Source: Eubacteriales bacterium
Lineage (GTDB): Bacteria > Bacillota > Clostridia > Oscillospirales > CAG-382
Assembly (NCBI GenBank): GCA_028701715.1
Contig: JAQVQF010000131.1
Location: 1 to 6,497 of the forward strand
Direction of reading: 5' to 3'
DNA: 6,497 nucleotides
Shown here: positions 5,957 to 6,497 of the stretch, piece after piece
Position numbering within the stretch: position 1 is the stretch's first letter
Layout: each line of letters starts with the position of its first letter
The notes under the pieces: model-generated
Told to the model about the DNA's origin: nothing
The model's database searches: none
The model's input: only the letters and a program-made list of their open reading frames with translations
Position numbers and translations under genes: made by a program

Positions 5957-6497
5957 ATGATTATACGGATGGGCTTCGGCATCTGCTCTTTAGGTTACCT
6001 GATGATTATATTCGATTCTATAGGCGGCGGTTTAATCGGCTGGCCTCTGCTTGCCTACGGATTTTGGAAATTGTCCTCGGTTAATAAAAGCTTCAAAACG
6101 GCTTCCGTATTGTCTATCCTTGCTTTGGAATATTCTGTCGTAAATTTTCTTGTGATTTGTGAATTTATTTCCGATGAAAAAATGTTCTACAGAGTAAGCT
6201 ATGCCGCTTATCTTGCAATTATGGCGGCTCTGCATTATGCGTTTATGATGGCGATACGCCAGACGGCACAAAAGGGCGGTTCCGCAAAGCTTGCCAACGG
6301 CGCCGCAAGCCGTCTGTATATGACAGAGGTTTTTTATTTCTGGGCATTGATTATTATATTCCTCCCTTCGCTCAACACAGGCACGCTCAGTATGCTGCTT
6401 ATATTATTCAGATACTGTGTGGGCTTTATAAACCTTCTGTTCCTTTATACCTGCTACGCTCAGATAACCACCGCCTCGCAGATGGAAAAGGAAATAA
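5957..6497 (+). CDS. Multi-pass membrane protein of unknown function, 3' end cut off by window edge
   Basis: I do not recognise this gene. From the ATG at 5957 it stays open for 180 codons to the window edge. The product is strongly hydrophobic, with likely membrane segments at about 6-38 (one or two passes, broken by DSIGGGLIGWP), 49-71, 79-100, 123-137 and 143-169. Short polar or charged linkers separate them: SSVNKSFK (40-47), SDEKMFYR (72-79) and RQTAQKGGSAKLANG (101-115). No cleavable signal peptide, catalytic motif or transporter signature is visible. The first part, a D-x-x-GG-x-x-G run followed by a hydrophobic stretch and KLS, loosely resembles small Firmicutes membrane proteins with D-x-h-G-Y-h-L-h patterns, but this is impressionistic. 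After residue 170 the chain turns polar (MEKEI), suggesting a cytoplasmic tail or linker. Codon use and base composition match the neighbours. It lies 69 bases after secA and has its own good ribosome-binding site, so it is probably a real gene. Confidence 0.82.
   Translation, partial: MIIRMGFGICSLGYLMIIFDSIGGGLIGWPLLAYGFWKLSSVNKSFKTASVLSILALEYSVVNFLVICEFISDEKMFYRVSYAAYLAIMAALHYAFMMAIRQTAQKGGSAKLANGAASRLYMTEVFYFWALIIIFLPSLNTGTLSMLLILFRYCVGFINLLFLYTCYAQITTASQMEKEI

Noticed and set aside
6032..6271. 79-codon minus-strand frame opposite the membrane-protein gene
   Set aside because: It has no recognisable domain or ribosome-binding site, and the plus-strand frame there is long, hydrophobic and well started.
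1..6497. Mobile element, CRISPR array, toxin-antitoxin or defence system
   Set aside because: I saw no repeat array, transposase or integrase motif, terminal repeats, tRNA attachment site or compositional break. Nearly all the DNA is accounted for by housekeeping genes.

Overview
The window looks like an ordinary housekeeping stretch from a low-to-mid GC Firmicute, most likely a Clostridia member such as Oscillospirales. The evidence is indirect. SecA has a clostridial-style core with a long insert in the second nucleotide-binding half and a SEC-C zinc tail. Ribosome-binding sites are purine-rich (AGGAAAGG type), AT-rich sigma-A-like promoters sit in the gap, and the genes carry mixed GC- and AT-ending codons. 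The placement is an inference from remembered family patterns, not a database result.

Layout. Positions 1-2929 hold a left-pointing three-gene cluster, read in the order trmL (2929-2432), mnmE (2388-1030), mnmG (999 to the left edge, truncated). Gaps are 43 and 30 bases with no terminator visible, so it reads as one operon. A divergent, AT-rich 210-base gap (2930-3139) holds a good sigma-A-type promoter pointing left and overlapping extended -10 candidates pointing right. Positions 3140-5887 hold secA, reading right. An AT-rich hairpin overlaps the secA stop codon. From 5957 to the right edge is an open, truncated gene for a multi-pass membrane protein that I do not recognise.

How the genes work together. 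The three left-hand genes all act on the wobble nucleotide (position 34) of tRNA. MnmE and MnmG together build the aminomethyl-type group on U34, and TrmL-family enzymes methylate the ribose of the same nucleotide in tRNA-Leu isoacceptors. The cluster is therefore coherent as a wobble-modification operon. SecA is the ATPase motor of the general secretion pathway and has no evident functional link to it. The membrane protein lies 69 bases downstream of secA and may be co-transcribed with it or start from an unseen promoter.

I found no mobile elements, CRISPR arrays, tRNA or rRNA genes, or sign of a novel multi-gene system. The points worth a second look are modest: the single-theme tRNA operon, residue changes at the SecA two-helix finger, the SecA insert, the stop-codon hairpin, and the unknown membrane protein.
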